From Chitinophagaceae bacterium (GTDB taxonomy: Bacteria; Bacteroidota; Bacteroidia; Chitinophagales; Chitinophagaceae), in assembly GCA_016706055.1 (NCBI GenBank), contig JADJKL010000007.1, positions 62,001 to 126,000 of the forward strand: a DNA stretch of 64,000 nucleotides, in the 5' to 3' direction. Positions 9,055 through 17,939 of the stretch are shown piece after piece; position 1 is the first letter of the stretch, and every line of letters starts with the position of its first letter. A program made the translations under genes and the position numbers. The notes below the pieces were generated by a model. That model was given only the letters and a program-made list of their open reading frames with translations, was not told where the DNA came from and searched no databases.

Positions 9055-11160
9055 TTAATTTTTTACCGGTAGGTAAGAATACATTTTAGCATATTCCATC
9101 ATTTGCGCAAAGAAGCTTTGCGGATATTCCACATTTACATTTGTTATCTTATCGCCATCCATTACCGCTACCAGCCGTGGTTGTATAAATCCACGATAAG
9201 GCTTAACATCTAACTTTTTAAAGCGTTCCAACACTTCCTTGTGTAATGCAAGGTCTACTTTTACACCATAGGTTTCTACTAGATTTTTACCAGCATTATA
9301 ATCTCCTTCTGATTTAATGCGTTGTATTTCCCGTAATAACTGCCCGAACAAATCCCTCAGTTTATTATAGTCATTGATCTTTACATAAGTTTTGCCATTC
9401 GTTTTTACAAACTCAACAACTTTATCTTTTTTTCCTTTTTCAAAAACCCATTTTGCGTTTAGTTGTCTGTTACGCATATGTGCTTCTTCAAGTTGGTCGC
9501 CAAGTGTTAACCTTGTAAGCTGGGTCATTAATCCATTCATCATATAGCTATCATATTCTGCCATACCAACTTCTATTGATGGCATAACGCCAAGATCAAT
9601 TAGCTTTTTATCAAGAATATAATATAACCCTACCAGATCAGCTCTTGCTTCTTCAAGGCAAGAAGCATAAGTCTTCAACGTTTTGTCTGTAGTTTCTACT
9701 CCAGGATTGATTTGCCCCGAGGCATGACCAATACATTCATGCATATCTGTATGCAAATCGGCTGAGAGGTTACCCCATTTTTTTATCCTTTGTTTTACGG
9801 TATCATTAATTGCAAATTCATCCAGCATACCACTTTTGGCACCTGCCACATTGTATGAATAAATAATATTGCTGAGAGAGACCGATTTTGATCCATGGTC
9901 TTTTCTTATCCAATCTGAATTGGGTAAGTTTATACCAATAGGAGTTGAAGGTGAAGCATCCCCACTTTCGCTGATAACAGTAATAGCTTTTGCCGTTATA
10001 CCTTTTACTGTTTTCTTTTTATGCTCCGGCATCAGCGGAGAATTATCTTCAAACCATTGCGCCTGATCAGCAATTGCTTTAATACGTTTGGTAGCTTCCA
10101 TATCTTTCATCGAAACCACACTTTCAAAACTTCCTTTTTTTCCAATTGGATCAAGATAAACTTCGATAAAACCATTCACTACATCCAACCGGCTTTCCGT
10201 ATCATTTACCCAGGCAATACTGTATTCGTCAAACTTTGCCAGGTCACCAGTTCTGTAATACTCAATTAATAAGGTTAATGCTTTTTTCTGATTTTCATTT
10301 TCTGCAACGCCAGCAGCTTTTTCTAACCATCCTACAATTTTTTCAATCGCTTCCGTATACATACCTCCAACTTTCCATACCTTTTCAACAACCTTACCAT
10401 TCTCCTTCATCGTTTTACTATTCAATCCCCAGCTTGGTTGGTTTCCAGCGGTAGGAAATTTGGCATAAAAGCTATCCACTTCTTTTTGAGTAATGCCTTC
10501 ATAAAAATTAACGGAAGAAGCAACTACATTATCTATATCTGGTCGCTGATCTACTACTTTCGGTTCCACCTTAGGATCAAATACGATGGGCTTAATTCGG
10601 TTTAAAAAAGCGGCTATTGTTTCGCCATTCTCCAGCGGCAGCCCGGTTGTATCACTATTTTTTACTACTGTAGAAAAATAATCAAAAGAGCAGGCAGGCA
10701 AAAACTTCTCGTTACCATAGTGATGATGATTTCCATTGCTGAACCATACACGGCCACAGTAATTGCTGAATTTTTTCCAATCGGCTGTAGCAGTATCTCC
10801 TTTATAGGAAGCATACATAGTTTCTAAAGTTTTTCGAAGCAACAAGCCATATTTACTTTTCTGATCATAAATTATATCACGGCCACATAGAGCAGCTTCA
10901 TACAAATAATAAGCAAGTTGTTTTTGTTGAAGGCTTAGTCCCGCAAACCCGGGAACCTGATACCTGAGAATTTGTAGATCTGCAAAAGCCTCTGCGTTTA
11001 CATTAAAACTGGTATCATAACTATCGCCTGCGCCCATACCGGCTACATTGTTGCCTGTACTATCATTACCAGTTTCAGATTTTTTGCTTTCATTATTACA
11101 AGACCATAATGAAAAACACAAGAAAATTACTACTACAAGAAATCGTTGATTGTATTTCAT
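9055..11160 (-). CDS. Dipeptidyl-peptidase III-like M49 metallopeptidase, lipoprotein
   Basis: A 701-residue zinc peptidase of the M49 (DPP III) type. The zinc motif is HECIGH at residues 474-479, and the second zinc-ligand motif is EEARAD at residues 503-508; their spacing fits the family. I place the start at ATG 11160 because it begins a lipoprotein signal, MKYNQRFLVVVIFLCFSLWSC; the frame is open up to 11250, but that segment shows no signal and would overlap the divergent helicase gene. The protein is probably periplasmic or surface-anchored and removes dipeptides from oligopeptides. Bacteroidota homologues are sometimes mislabelled dihydrofolate reductase in databases; nothing here supports that. 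Confidence 0.9.
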   Translation of the reverse strand: MKYNQRFLVVVIFLCFSLWSCNNESKKSETGNDSTGNNVAGMGAGDSYDTSFNVNAEAFADLQILRYQVPGFAGLSLQQKQLAYYLYEAALCGRDIIYDQKSKYGLLLRKTLETMYASYKGDTATADWKKFSNYCGRVWFSNGNHHHYGNEKFLPACSFDYFSTVVKNSDTTGLPLENGETIAAFLNRIKPIVFDPKVEPKVVDQRPDIDNVVASSVNFYEGITQKEVDSFYAKFPTAGNQPSWGLNSKTMKENGKVVEKVWKVGGMYTEAIEKIVGWLEKAAGVAENENQKKALTLLIEYYRTGDLAKFDEYSIAWVNDTESRLDVVNGFIEVYLDPIGKKGSFESVVSMKDMEATKRIKAIADQAQWFEDNSPLMPEHKKKTVKGITAKAITVISESGDASPSTPIGINLPNSDWIRKDHGSKSVSLSNIIYSYNVAGAKSGMLDEFAINDTVKQRIKKWGNLSADLHTDMHECIGHASGQINPGVETTDKTLKTYASCLEEARADLVGLYYILDKKLIDLGVMPSIEVGMAEYDSYMMNGLMTQLTRLTLGDQLEEAHMRNRQLNAKWVFEKGKKDKVVEFVKTNGKTYVKINDYNKLRDLFGQLLREIQRIKSEGDYNAGKNLVETYGVKVDLALHKEVLERFKKLDVKPYRGFIQPRLVAVMDGDKITNVNVEYPQSFFAQMMEYAKMYSYLPVKN

Positions 11161-11248
11161 AATAAATAATTTTTGGATGTTAAATGTACAACTATCCGAA
11201 AGAAAGAGTTTGTTTAAATCATTCTCTGCTCCTTCGTAACTTGCAGCC

Positions 11249-13618
11249 ATGATTGATTATTTGCAGGGATTAAATGACCGCCAGAAAGAAGCGGTTTTAC
11301 ATATCGACGGCCCGATTATGATTATTGCAGGTGCCGGCAGTGGAAAAACAAAAGTGCTTACAACAAGAGTTATTCACCTGATGTCGAAAGGAGTGGATGC
11401 TTTCAACATAATTGCCCTGACTTTTACCAATAAGGCGGCAAAGGAAATGAAGGAAAGAGTGGAGCATATTCTTGGTAATGGCGAAGCTAGAAATTTATAT
11501 ATAGGAACATTCCATTCAGTATTTGCAAGAATACTTCGCTTTGAAGCAGAAAAGATTGGCTATCCAAGGCATTTTACTATTTACGATACAGATGATGCAA
11601 AAAGTGTGGTGAAAACTGTTGTTAATGAATTAAATCTTGACGACAAACATTATAAACCGAATATCGTTTACAACAGAATTTCGTCAGCAAAGAATGCATT
11701 AGTAGGTCCGGCAGAATACAGAAATGATTATGCCATTCAGCAGGAAGATATGCGGGCCAACCGTCCTGCTATTGCACAGATATATGATGCATATGTAAAA
11801 CGTTGTTTTAAAAATGGAGCAATGGATTTTGATGATCTGTTGCTGAAATTTTATGAGTTATTGAAAAATGTTCCAGAGGCTTTGGCAAAGTATCAGCACA
11901 AATTCAAATACATATTGATTGATGAGTATCAAGATACGAACCCGGCTCAGTATGAAGTGATAAAATTACTCGGTGCTATGCATGAAAATGTGTGTGTGGT
12001 GGGAGATGATGCACAAAGTATTTATAGTTTCCGTGGAGCTACCATTCAAAATATTTTACAGTTTCAAAAAGATTATGATGATGTAAAATTGGTGAAGCTG
12101 GAGCAAAACTATCGTAGTACACAAAGCATTTTGCATGTAGCGAATCAAGTGATAAGTAACAATAAAGGGCAGATAGAAAAAGTTCTCTTTACAGAAAATG
12201 CTGAAGGAGAAAAAATAAAACTGGTTCGAACCATGACGGATAATGATGAAGGAAAGTTTGTTGCTGATAGTATTCAGGAACAAAAACTCCGTAATCATTA
12301 CAGCAATAAAGATTTTGCTATTTTATATCGTACCAATGCACAAAGCCGTGCATTTGAAGAAGCGTTGCGTAGAATGGGAATTGCTTACACTATTTATGGT
12401 GGCACCAGTTTTTATCAACGAAAAGAAATTAAAGACCTTGTTGCTTATTTACGATTGATTGTAAACTCAAGAGATGAAGAAGCCTTAAAACGTATCATCA
12501 ATTATCCGGCAAGAGGAATTGGAAAAACCACTATCGATAAACTAGTATTAGCAGCTAATGAGAATAATATCAGCATGTGGGAAGTGTTGCAAAAAGCCAA
12601 TGAGTTTGGCTTTAGAGCCGGCACATTTACAGCATTGCAGGATTTCGTAACAATGATAAAAAGTTTTTCCAGTATGCTTACCAAACAAAATGCTTATGAA
12701 GTAGCATTTCATGTGGGCAAACAAACCGGCCTTGTAAAAGAAATGTTCAACGATAAAAGCACCGAAGGTGTGCAACGGTACGAGAACATACAGGAATTAT
12801 TAAACTCCATAAAAGAATGGACGGAAAGCCCGGATAATGAAGATGGTGAATTAGTAGATAAAAGTCTTGGTTCCTATTTGCAACAAATTACTTTACTTAC
12901 AGATGCAGATGATAAAGATCCAAATGCAGATACAGTAAAATTAATGACGATACATGCTGCCAAAGGATTGGAGTTTGAGTGTGTGTTTGCTGCCGGATTA
13001 GAAGAAATGCTTTTCCCGAATGCCATGTCCATAAATACAAGAGAAGAATTAGAGGAAGAGAGAAGATTATTTTATGTAGTAATTACCAGAGCTAAAAAAA
13101 GATTATGGATCACTTATGCCAATACCCGTTATCGCTTTGGCCAATTAGTACAAAATGACCCTAGCCGTTTTATAGAAGAAATTCCGGAGCAGCACATGGA
13201 TAGAAGTTTTGCCGGAGGCGGTTCCAAAAATCAAACACAAAATAAATGGGGCGGCAGTTCTGCTTTCAATAAGATGAAAGGCTGGCAAAATAAAGAAGAT
13301 GATGGTGAATCAGGGAATGCAAGAAAACAATCGGGTACATACTTTAATGAAAGATCTGCTACAAAAAAAGATACTCCTTCTTATTTACCACCTAAATCTA
13401 CGGTGCCAAAAGTAATTGAACATAAACCATCAGAAGATTTTGTTGAAAGCGACACCTCCAATCTGCAAGAAGGAAATAAAGTAGAACACCAGAAATTTGG
13501 CTTTGGCGAAGTATTAAAATTAGAAGGTGCTGCACACAATCCGATTGCTACCGTAAAGTTTGAACATAATGGAGAAAAGAAAATTATGTTGAATTATGCG
13601 AAGCTGCGGATTCTTTAG
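11249..13618 (+). CDS. pcrA: ATP-dependent DNA helicase, UvrD/PcrA type
   Basis: A 789-residue superfamily 1 DNA helicase. Motif I (Walker A) is AGAGSGKT at residues 27-34, motif II is DEYQDT at about 228-233, and later motifs are visible: GDDAQSIYSFRGA, QNYRST, and TIHAAKGLEFE with VVITRAKKRL near the C-terminus. The last 50 residues (GNKVEHQKFGFGEV onward) form the small Tudor-like C-terminal domain typical of PcrA. The protein unwinds DNA in nucleotide excision repair and in removing RecA filaments and stalled transcription complexes. The start ATG is 88 bases from the divergent M49 gene start. uvrB, recA and polA lie within 23 kb, but not in one operon. Confidence 0.93.
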   Translation: MIDYLQGLNDRQKEAVLHIDGPIMIIAGAGSGKTKVLTTRVIHLMSKGVDAFNIIALTFTNKAAKEMKERVEHILGNGEARNLYIGTFHSVFARILRFEAEKIGYPRHFTIYDTDDAKSVVKTVVNELNLDDKHYKPNIVYNRISSAKNALVGPAEYRNDYAIQQEDMRANRPAIAQIYDAYVKRCFKNGAMDFDDLLLKFYELLKNVPEALAKYQHKFKYILIDEYQDTNPAQYEVIKLLGAMHENVCVVGDDAQSIYSFRGATIQNILQFQKDYDDVKLVKLEQNYRSTQSILHVANQVISNNKGQIEKVLFTENAEGEKIKLVRTMTDNDEGKFVADSIQEQKLRNHYSNKDFAILYRTNAQSRAFEEALRRMGIAYTIYGGTSFYQRKEIKDLVAYLRLIVNSRDEEALKRIINYPARGIGKTTIDKLVLAANENNISMWEVLQKANEFGFRAGTFTALQDFVTMIKSFSSMLTKQNAYEVAFHVGKQTGLVKEMFNDKSTEGVQRYENIQELLNSIKEWTESPDNEDGELVDKSLGSYLQQITLLTDADDKDPNADTVKLMTIHAAKGLEFECVFAAGLEEMLFPNAMSINTREELEEERRLFYVVITRAKKRLWITYANTRYRFGQLVQNDPSRFIEEIPEQHMDRSFAGGGSKNQTQNKWGGSSAFNKMKGWQNKEDDGESGNARKQSGTYFNERSATKKDTPSYLPPKSTVPKVIEHKPSEDFVESDTSNLQEGNKVEHQKFGFGEVLKLEGAAHNPIATVKFEHNGEKKIMLNYAKLRIL

Positions 13619-13735
13619 TTTCCTTTTTTTATGAAGAATATAAAGTCACTATAAAAAAATATTGTTGGTAGTAAATTCTTTATTAGAACCGAATATTTGT
13701 TTTTCCAAAAGTTGAAAATAGATAGAAGGAATAAT

Positions 13736-14269
13736 TTAGTTTTTCTCTGCTATCACCGTCTTTAACGCCTCGTACATTTCTTTGCCTGTCTCCATTTCTG
13801 TTTCTTCAAAACTTGCAATTATCATTTCATCAGTATAGCCATCTGTAAAAGCTAAGTAGTATTGAATTACCGCTGATGTTTTGTACGTATAAATTGAAGC
13901 GGCATGACCATCCACCGTTAACTTTTCTTCCTTCCAGCTTCCCGGAAAATCTTTGTCCGCCTGTACTTTTAATTCATCAAAATATTTTTGGGGTGTGTAA
14001 TCACCAAACATTTGCATACGCATAAAATTGGAGTACTCTTTTGTCAGTTGCCCAGTAGTTATATTATCAATAAAACCAGCTGGGGGAATAATATACAAGC
14101 TACTACCGGGTATTTTTATATGTTTAGTGGTTTTAGCAGATGCAACAACTTCTGATTTAGTATTAGTTTCATTCCCTTCTACTTTCTTTTGGCTATCACT
14201 GGAGGAGCAACTTGCTGTTGCAAATATTACAGAAACAAAAAGGACTGATTTAATAAGATTCATTTTCAT
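13736..14269 (-). CDS. Hypothetical lipoprotein
   Basis: A 177-residue lipoprotein with a signal peptide and Cys21 in a ATASC lipobox, followed by a short Ser/Lys-rich linker. The mature part has IIPPAGF, a region rich in aromatic residues and a YKTSAVIQYYLAF segment, giving an alternating beta/alpha pattern like proteins that bind small ligands in the periplasm. I do not recognise the family. A -7 promoter match lies 19 bases upstream of the start. It is transcribed in the same direction as the acyltransferase gene ahead of it, but has its own promoter-like element. Confidence 0.7.
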   Translation of the reverse strand: MKMNLIKSVLFVSVIFATASCSSSDSQKKVEGNETNTKSEVVASAKTTKHIKIPGSSLYIIPPAGFIDNITTGQLTKEYSNFMRMQMFGDYTPQKYFDELKVQADKDFPGSWKEEKLTVDGHAASIYTYKTSAVIQYYLAFTDGYTDEMIIASFEETEMETGKEMYEALKTVIAEKN

Positions 14270-14287
14270 TTTTTAAAGTGTGTTTAA

Positions 14288-14295
14288 CAAAACTA
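14288..14295 (-). promoter_or_regulatory. Candidate -7 promoter element for the 14269 lipoprotein gene
   Basis: On the minus strand TAGTTTTG matches TAnnTTTG and ends 19 bases before the ATG at 14269. Confidence 0.45.
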
Positions 14296-14308
14296 ATAAT
14301 TTTACTCT

Positions 14309-14872
14309 TTATTCATTTTTTAGATGAGCCAATCCCAGATGTGGATGATACCCTTTTATTGGAGCATAGAAGTCGATAATTTTTTTAAAATCTGCTTCTT
14401 CATCATCAGATACATAAAAAGTTTCGCTAAGTATTATTTCCTTTTTACTAAAATCAAAGCCAACCATCACAATCGGAACGTTCGCTTGCTTGGCAATATG
14501 ATAAAAACCTGTTCTTAGCTTATCTACTTTCTTTCTGGTTCCTTCAGGGGAAAGGGCAATTATAAATTCTTCGTTATTGTTATACATTTCAACAACTTGC
14601 TCTACCATTCCTTGTTTGCTATGTCTGTCAACGGGCACACCACCCAGCCATTTGAAGTACCAACCAAATGGTCCATCAAAGAGCTCTTTCTTACCAAGAA
14701 ATTTTGCTTTATAGATTTTTAGTTTAGACCGGGTTGCCAGACCAACAAGGATATCTTTCCAACTGGTATGTGGCGCAACAAGCAGTACCATCTTTTTTAT
14801 ATCTGATGGGAAGTCGCCATTAATCTTCCAGCCCGTCAGTTTAAACCATAATCTCCAGAAATACTTAGTCAT
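14309..14872 (-). CDS. 1-acyl-glycerol-3-phosphate acyltransferase family protein
   Basis: A 187-residue membrane-associated acyltransferase of the PlsC superfamily. The catalytic HX4D motif is HTSWKD at about residues 34-39, and the phosphate-binding EGTR motif is at about 107-110 in ALSPEGTRKK. I choose the ATG at 14872 (MTKYFWRLWF); the frame is open to 14920, but the extra residues are not family-like. At under 200 residues it belongs to the short branch of the superfamily common in Bacteroidota, which transfers an acyl chain in phospholipid or aminolipid synthesis. The exact acceptor is not predictable. Confidence 0.85.
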   Translation of the reverse strand: MTKYFWRLWFKLTGWKINGDFPSDIKKMVLLVAPHTSWKDILVGLATRSKLKIYKAKFLGKKELFDGPFGWYFKWLGGVPVDRHSKQGMVEQVVEMYNNNEEFIIALSPEGTRKKVDKLRTGFYHIAKQANVPIVMVGFDFSKKEIILSETFYVSDDEEADFKKIIDFYAPIKGYHPHLGLAHLKNE

Positions 14873-14962
14873 GGAAATGAATATAGGTAAATGTATTGTA
14901 AACTCATTTGAAAACAGCAACTACTAATATCAGAATTAACAACTTTCGAAAAATGGTATAAT

Positions 14963-14970
14963 TATATTTG
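14963..14970 (+). promoter_or_regulatory. Candidate -7 promoter element for the GH25 lysozyme gene
   Basis: TATATTTG matches TAnnTTTG and lies 31 bases before the start codon at 15002. Confidence 0.5.
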
Positions 14971-15001
14971 CCAAAATCATTTTCTCATATTCAGCCACCC
15001 C

Positions 15002-15775
15002 ATGTTATCAAGCCGACAGAAAAAAAAATCAAGAAAAATAATTATAATTATTGCGGTTGCTGCTCTTGTTATTGCTACAGGATTGGTATTATTTCAAACA
15101 TTTTCATATAAAAAACCAGGATTTGTCCGCTATCCGGAATTCGGTATAGCTATTCCGGAAAATTATTCAATACATGGAATTGATGTTTCTAAATATCAAT
15201 CTTCAATAAGCTGGGAAGAAGTAAAGCTGATGAAAATAAAAGAAATTCAGCTTGGTTTTAGTTTCATGAAAGCTACAGAAGGGATAGGAAATACAGATCC
15301 CAATTTCAAAAGAAACTGGAAAAAATCAAAAGACAATGGGATTATTCGTGGTGCTTATCATTTTTTTATAGCATCAAAAGATGGCAGGATGCAAGCGGAA
15401 AACTTTATTAAAAGAGTTGAACTAGAACAAGGTGACATGCCGCCGGTGTTGGATGTAGAACAATTAAATGGCGCTACTGTTACACAATTAAGAAGAGAGG
15501 CTAAGGTTTTTTTAGATATAGTAGAAAACCATTACGGAGTAAAGCCGATTATTTATACGAACGTAGATTTCTATACAAGAAATTTAGGTAATGAGTTTGA
15601 TGCTTATCCTTTATGGGTGGCACATTATTATCAACCTTCACATCCCCGCATAAAAAGAGGATGGAGTTTCTGGCAACATAGTGATGAAGGTCGAGTAAAC
15701 GGCATTAATGGGAAAGTAGATTTTAATGTTTTTGGGGGAGACTCTACCGATTTCAAAAATCTATTGATAAATTAA
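15002..15775 (+). CDS. GH25 lysozyme-like muramidase
   Basis: A 257-residue glycoside hydrolase family 25 protein, N-terminally anchored by one hydrophobic helix (about residues 12-31) after a very basic start. The GH25 barrel begins with HGIDVSKYQ, with the conserved Asp at residue 61; the catalytic acid/base pair is at D151 and E153 in VLDVEQ. Other family elements are FMKATEG, GAYHFF and the late SFWQHSDEG. It would cleave N-acetylmuramyl bonds of peptidoglycan on the periplasmic side of the inner membrane. A small two-helix membrane protein gene follows 18 bases downstream and is probably co-transcribed. Confidence 0.9.
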   Translation: MLSSRQKKKSRKIIIIIAVAALVIATGLVLFQTFSYKKPGFVRYPEFGIAIPENYSIHGIDVSKYQSSISWEEVKLMKIKEIQLGFSFMKATEGIGNTDPNFKRNWKKSKDNGIIRGAYHFFIASKDGRMQAENFIKRVELEQGDMPPVLDVEQLNGATVTQLRREAKVFLDIVENHYGVKPIIYTNVDFYTRNLGNEFDAYPLWVAHYYQPSHPRIKRGWSFWQHSDEGRVNGINGKVDFNVFGGDSTDFKNLLIN

Positions 15776-15793
15776 TTTTTATTACCTTTTAGT

Positions 15794-16018
15794 ATGGAAC
15801 AAAATAAGGAACCTGGGGTTGTACAGTTTTTTATCAAAATTCTGAATTCAATTGTCTGGGTTCTGCTTTGGATTATAAGCTGCGCAACTGCCGGTATTTA
15901 TTTCCAATTGGGCTATACAACTGGAAAACCATTAATCCAACCCATTCTTTTTTATACAGCAATGATAATCTCGTTGCTCTTTTTAATTCGCTATTTATAC
16001 AAAGTCTGGAATAAATAA
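15794..16018 (+). CDS. Small membrane protein with two helices
   Basis: A 74-residue protein with two predicted membrane helices (about residues 14-36 and 48-68) joined by a short GYTTGKP loop, and charged ends. I do not recognise a family. The 18-base gap to the GH25 gene suggests one transcript. The stop lies 5 bases from the end of the convergent SPFH gene. Confidence 0.6.
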   Translation: MEQNKEPGVVQFFIKILNSIVWVLLWIISCATAGIYFQLGYTTGKPLIQPILFYTAMIISLLFLIRYLYKVWNK

Positions 16019-16023
16019 TAAAT

Positions 16024-16926
16024 CTAATCCTTTGTATCAAGTATGATTGGCGCATTTCCTTTTCCCATCACAATCACTTTTGAATTTGGAGATTTTGCTA
16101 ACTCGAGGTAGGCTTTTATCTGCTCATATTGTAATTGTTGACTGGTTAATCCAATATTGATGATTCGTTGATAATCTGCAATACCTTGTGCTTCTACTCT
16201 TTTCCTTTCCGCTTCTTGTTTTTCTTTTAACAATACAAATTGCATTTTTTGGGCATCCTGTTCCGCATTTATCTTTTGTTCAATAGTTGTTTTTACGGAC
16301 TGTGGTAGTGTAATATTTCTTACGAGTAATTGCTCAAGCACCAGCCCTCTTTTTTTAAAATCATTTTCAATACTAGAAAATATTCTTTGTTGAAACTCAT
16401 CTCTTTTAGTTGAGTATAAAGAAATGGCATCATAATACACTGCATTGTCTCTGATCTTAGTTCTGGTTAATGGCCGTACAATTTTATCAGTATAATCTGC
16501 GCCAGTTTCCCGAACAATTTTTGGCGCATCTGAAGGTAACAGTTTATACAAAACAGTAAGATCAATCGTTACTTCTAATCCATCAGCTGTTAATACTCGG
16601 ATAGCATCATCACTAGCTTTAGTCCCTTCATCCGTTATGCCACTCATGGTGTAGTTCTGTGTTTTTATATCCATTCTTCTTATTTCTAACAGCGGATTTA
16701 TAAAGTTTAAACCACTTGGTAGCACATCATCTTGTACTTTTCCAAAAAGTGTTTTTACGCCGATCTGTCCCGGTTCTATCTGCACAAAAGATTTGGAAAG
16801 AATACCAACTGCAATTAATAGGAAGGAAGCCAACCTTATCAGTTTATAATATCTGGCGAATTGATAATTTTTCTGAATAGCGAAACTGAAAATCAGAACA
16901 AGGATGCCAAGTATAATAATTGCCAT
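16024..16926 (-). CDS. Prohibitin-family SPFH protein
   Basis: A 300-residue membrane protein with hydrophobic N-terminal segments (about residues 2-18 and 28-44) and an SPFH domain beginning SFVQIEPGQIGVKTLFGKVQ. The sequence VLPSGLNFINPL and the later EQKINAEQDAQKMQFVLLKEKQEAERKR helix region match prohibitin-type Band 7 proteins. These assemble into ring-like membrane complexes that hold proteases or organise membrane regions. A promoter-like element lies 24-31 bases upstream of the start. The gene is convergent with the GH25 pair. Confidence 0.88.
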   Translation of the reverse strand: MAIIILGILVLIFSFAIQKNYQFARYYKLIRLASFLLIAVGILSKSFVQIEPGQIGVKTLFGKVQDDVLPSGLNFINPLLEIRRMDIKTQNYTMSGITDEGTKASDDAIRVLTADGLEVTIDLTVLYKLLPSDAPKIVRETGADYTDKIVRPLTRTKIRDNAVYYDAISLYSTKRDEFQQRIFSSIENDFKKRGLVLEQLLVRNITLPQSVKTTIEQKINAEQDAQKMQFVLLKEKQEAERKRVEAQGIADYQRIINIGLTSQQLQYEQIKAYLELAKSPNSKVIVMGKGNAPIILDTKD

Positions 16927-16949
16927 GATATTTTCTTTTTAATGAAAGG

Positions 16950-16957
16950 CAAAGGTA
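16950..16957 (-). promoter_or_regulatory. Candidate -7 promoter element for the prohibitin-like gene
   Basis: On the minus strand TACCTTTG matches TAnnTTTG, 24 bases before the ATG at 16926. Confidence 0.5.
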
Positions 16958-16996
16958 CTCTATCACATCTTCTTATTCTGTAATAAGGGAAGTTAA

Positions 16997-17419
16997 TTAA
17001 CTGCTATGATCTGAAATAATAACCCAGCGGTCATTGATTTTTTGAAATAGTAGTGTATAATGTCCACCAATATCACCTATGGAACGTTTCAAAAACCATT
17101 TGCCCGTTACATGATAATATTTTTTAGATAATTTTTTTACCTGGATAAGATTAAAAATTAGTTGCCCCATTGCTGCAGTATCAGGATAACCTTTTTTATA
17201 ATTATTCAAAGTGTTAGCCCAGCCATAAGTAACACCACTTTTTCCAATAAACATTAATGAATCGTTTTCCCAATAACCATTCATAAACTGATCAATATCG
17301 CCACGGTTCCATGCTGCTGTTTGAGTAGCAAGAATACTTCTTATTTCCTTTTCATCTTTTGATTGAGCGGATAATTGAAGTGATAATACAATTACCAAAA
17401 TGGATAAGGCTATTCGCAT
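16997..17419 (-). CDS. NTF2-like (DUF4440/SnoaL-type) exported protein
   Basis: A 140-residue exported protein with a signal peptide (about residues 1-18, ending LSAQS) and a single NTF2-like cone-shaped domain: IRSILATQTAAWNRGDIDQFMNGY at the start, and the closing strands ITGKWFLKRS and HYTLLFQKINDRWVI. Such domains bind small ligands or act as minor enzymes, and are common in Bacteroidota. The precise role is unknown. A similar gene lies at 52345-52776. Confidence 0.8.
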   Translation of the reverse strand: MRIALSILVIVLSLQLSAQSKDEKEIRSILATQTAAWNRGDIDQFMNGYWENDSLMFIGKSGVTYGWANTLNNYKKGYPDTAAMGQLIFNLIQVKKLSKKYYHVTGKWFLKRSIGDIGGHYTLLFQKINDRWVIISDHSS

Positions 17420-17461
17420 AGTTTAATTTTTGTTTAAGGTAATCTAAAATCAGGAATTGTT

Positions 17462-17854
17462 TTAATGATCACAATCATCTGCATGTGCATGGTCATGCAC
17501 TCTGCAACTTCGGTAGTTGATAAAATGTGCAGTGATAATAAAGAAAACGGCAGGAATCAATAACCAGGTTTCGACATGAATAAAAAATTGCTTTACCACC
17601 AAAAAAATAAATCCAATAATAAAAAGTAATAAAGGGGTAAAACTATGATGATGTTTTTTAAACCCATGATATAGCGAATAAGAACCAACGCAAAAGGCAA
17701 GCACAATCATTCCAACTTCAAATCCGATGTTATGAATAATATTTACACCAAACAAAGGAAGGCTGCTCAGAAACAATGGCAACAGGGCACAATGAATGGC
17801 ACAGGCCAGCGAAGCCCCAATACCTAATGCATCCCAGTTTATTTTAAATTTCAT
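17462..17854 (-). CDS. MerC domain-containing membrane protein
   Basis: A 130-residue inner-membrane protein with four predicted helices. The first contains the MerC-type metal motif with two Cys in GASLACAIHCALLP. The C-terminus is rich in metal-binding residues: CRVHDHAHADDCDH, plus a HHHH-like FKKHHHSF loop. Bacteroidota MerC-like proteins are often encoded beside Fur/Zur-type regulators, as here, which suggests transition-metal (probably zinc) transport rather than mercury. The gene is divergent from the SCO1/Fur pair and shares an intergenic promoter region containing a GCAAC/GTTGC palindrome. Confidence 0.8.
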   Translation of the reverse strand: MKFKINWDALGIGASLACAIHCALLPLFLSSLPLFGVNIIHNIGFEVGMIVLAFCVGSYSLYHGFKKHHHSFTPLLLFIIGFIFLVVKQFFIHVETWLLIPAVFFIITAHFINYRSCRVHDHAHADDCDH

Positions 17855-17861
17855 TAGCTAG

Positions 17862-17869
17862 CAAAGATA
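17862..17869 (-). promoter_or_regulatory. Candidate -7 promoter element for the MerC-like gene
   Basis: On the minus strand TATCTTTG matches TAnnTTTG, 8 bases before the ATG at 17854. A TTG on the minus strand at 17893-17891, about 21 bases away, could be the -33 element; it overlaps the palindrome at 17879-17891. Confidence 0.5.
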
Positions 17870-17878
17870 TATAAAAAA

Positions 17879-17891
17879 GCAACAATGTTGC
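17879..17891. promoter_or_regulatory. Candidate Fur/Zur-type operator in the divergent promoter
   Basis: GCAAC-AAT-GTTGC is an inverted repeat of 5-base arms with a 3-base centre. It overlaps the likely -33 elements of both divergent promoters, and a further GCAAC half-site lies at 17904-17908. Its position, and the Fur-family gene in the rightward transcript, suggest autoregulation. The link is inferred. Confidence 0.4.
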
Positions 17892-17914
17892 AAAAGATAA
17901 AGGGCAACTGTTCG

Positions 17915-17922
17915 TACCTTTG
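17915..17922 (+). promoter_or_regulatory. Candidate -7 promoter element for the SCO1-Fur operon
   Basis: TACCTTTG matches TAnnTTTG, 17 bases before the ATG at 17940. A TTG at 17888-17890 lies about 24 bases upstream. Confidence 0.5.
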
Positions 17923-17939
17923 CCTGATAATACATTATA

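Noticed and set aside
11161..11250. N-terminal extension of the M49 peptidase
   Set aside because: It would precede a good lipoprotein signal and overlap the divergent helicase start; ATG 11160 is better.
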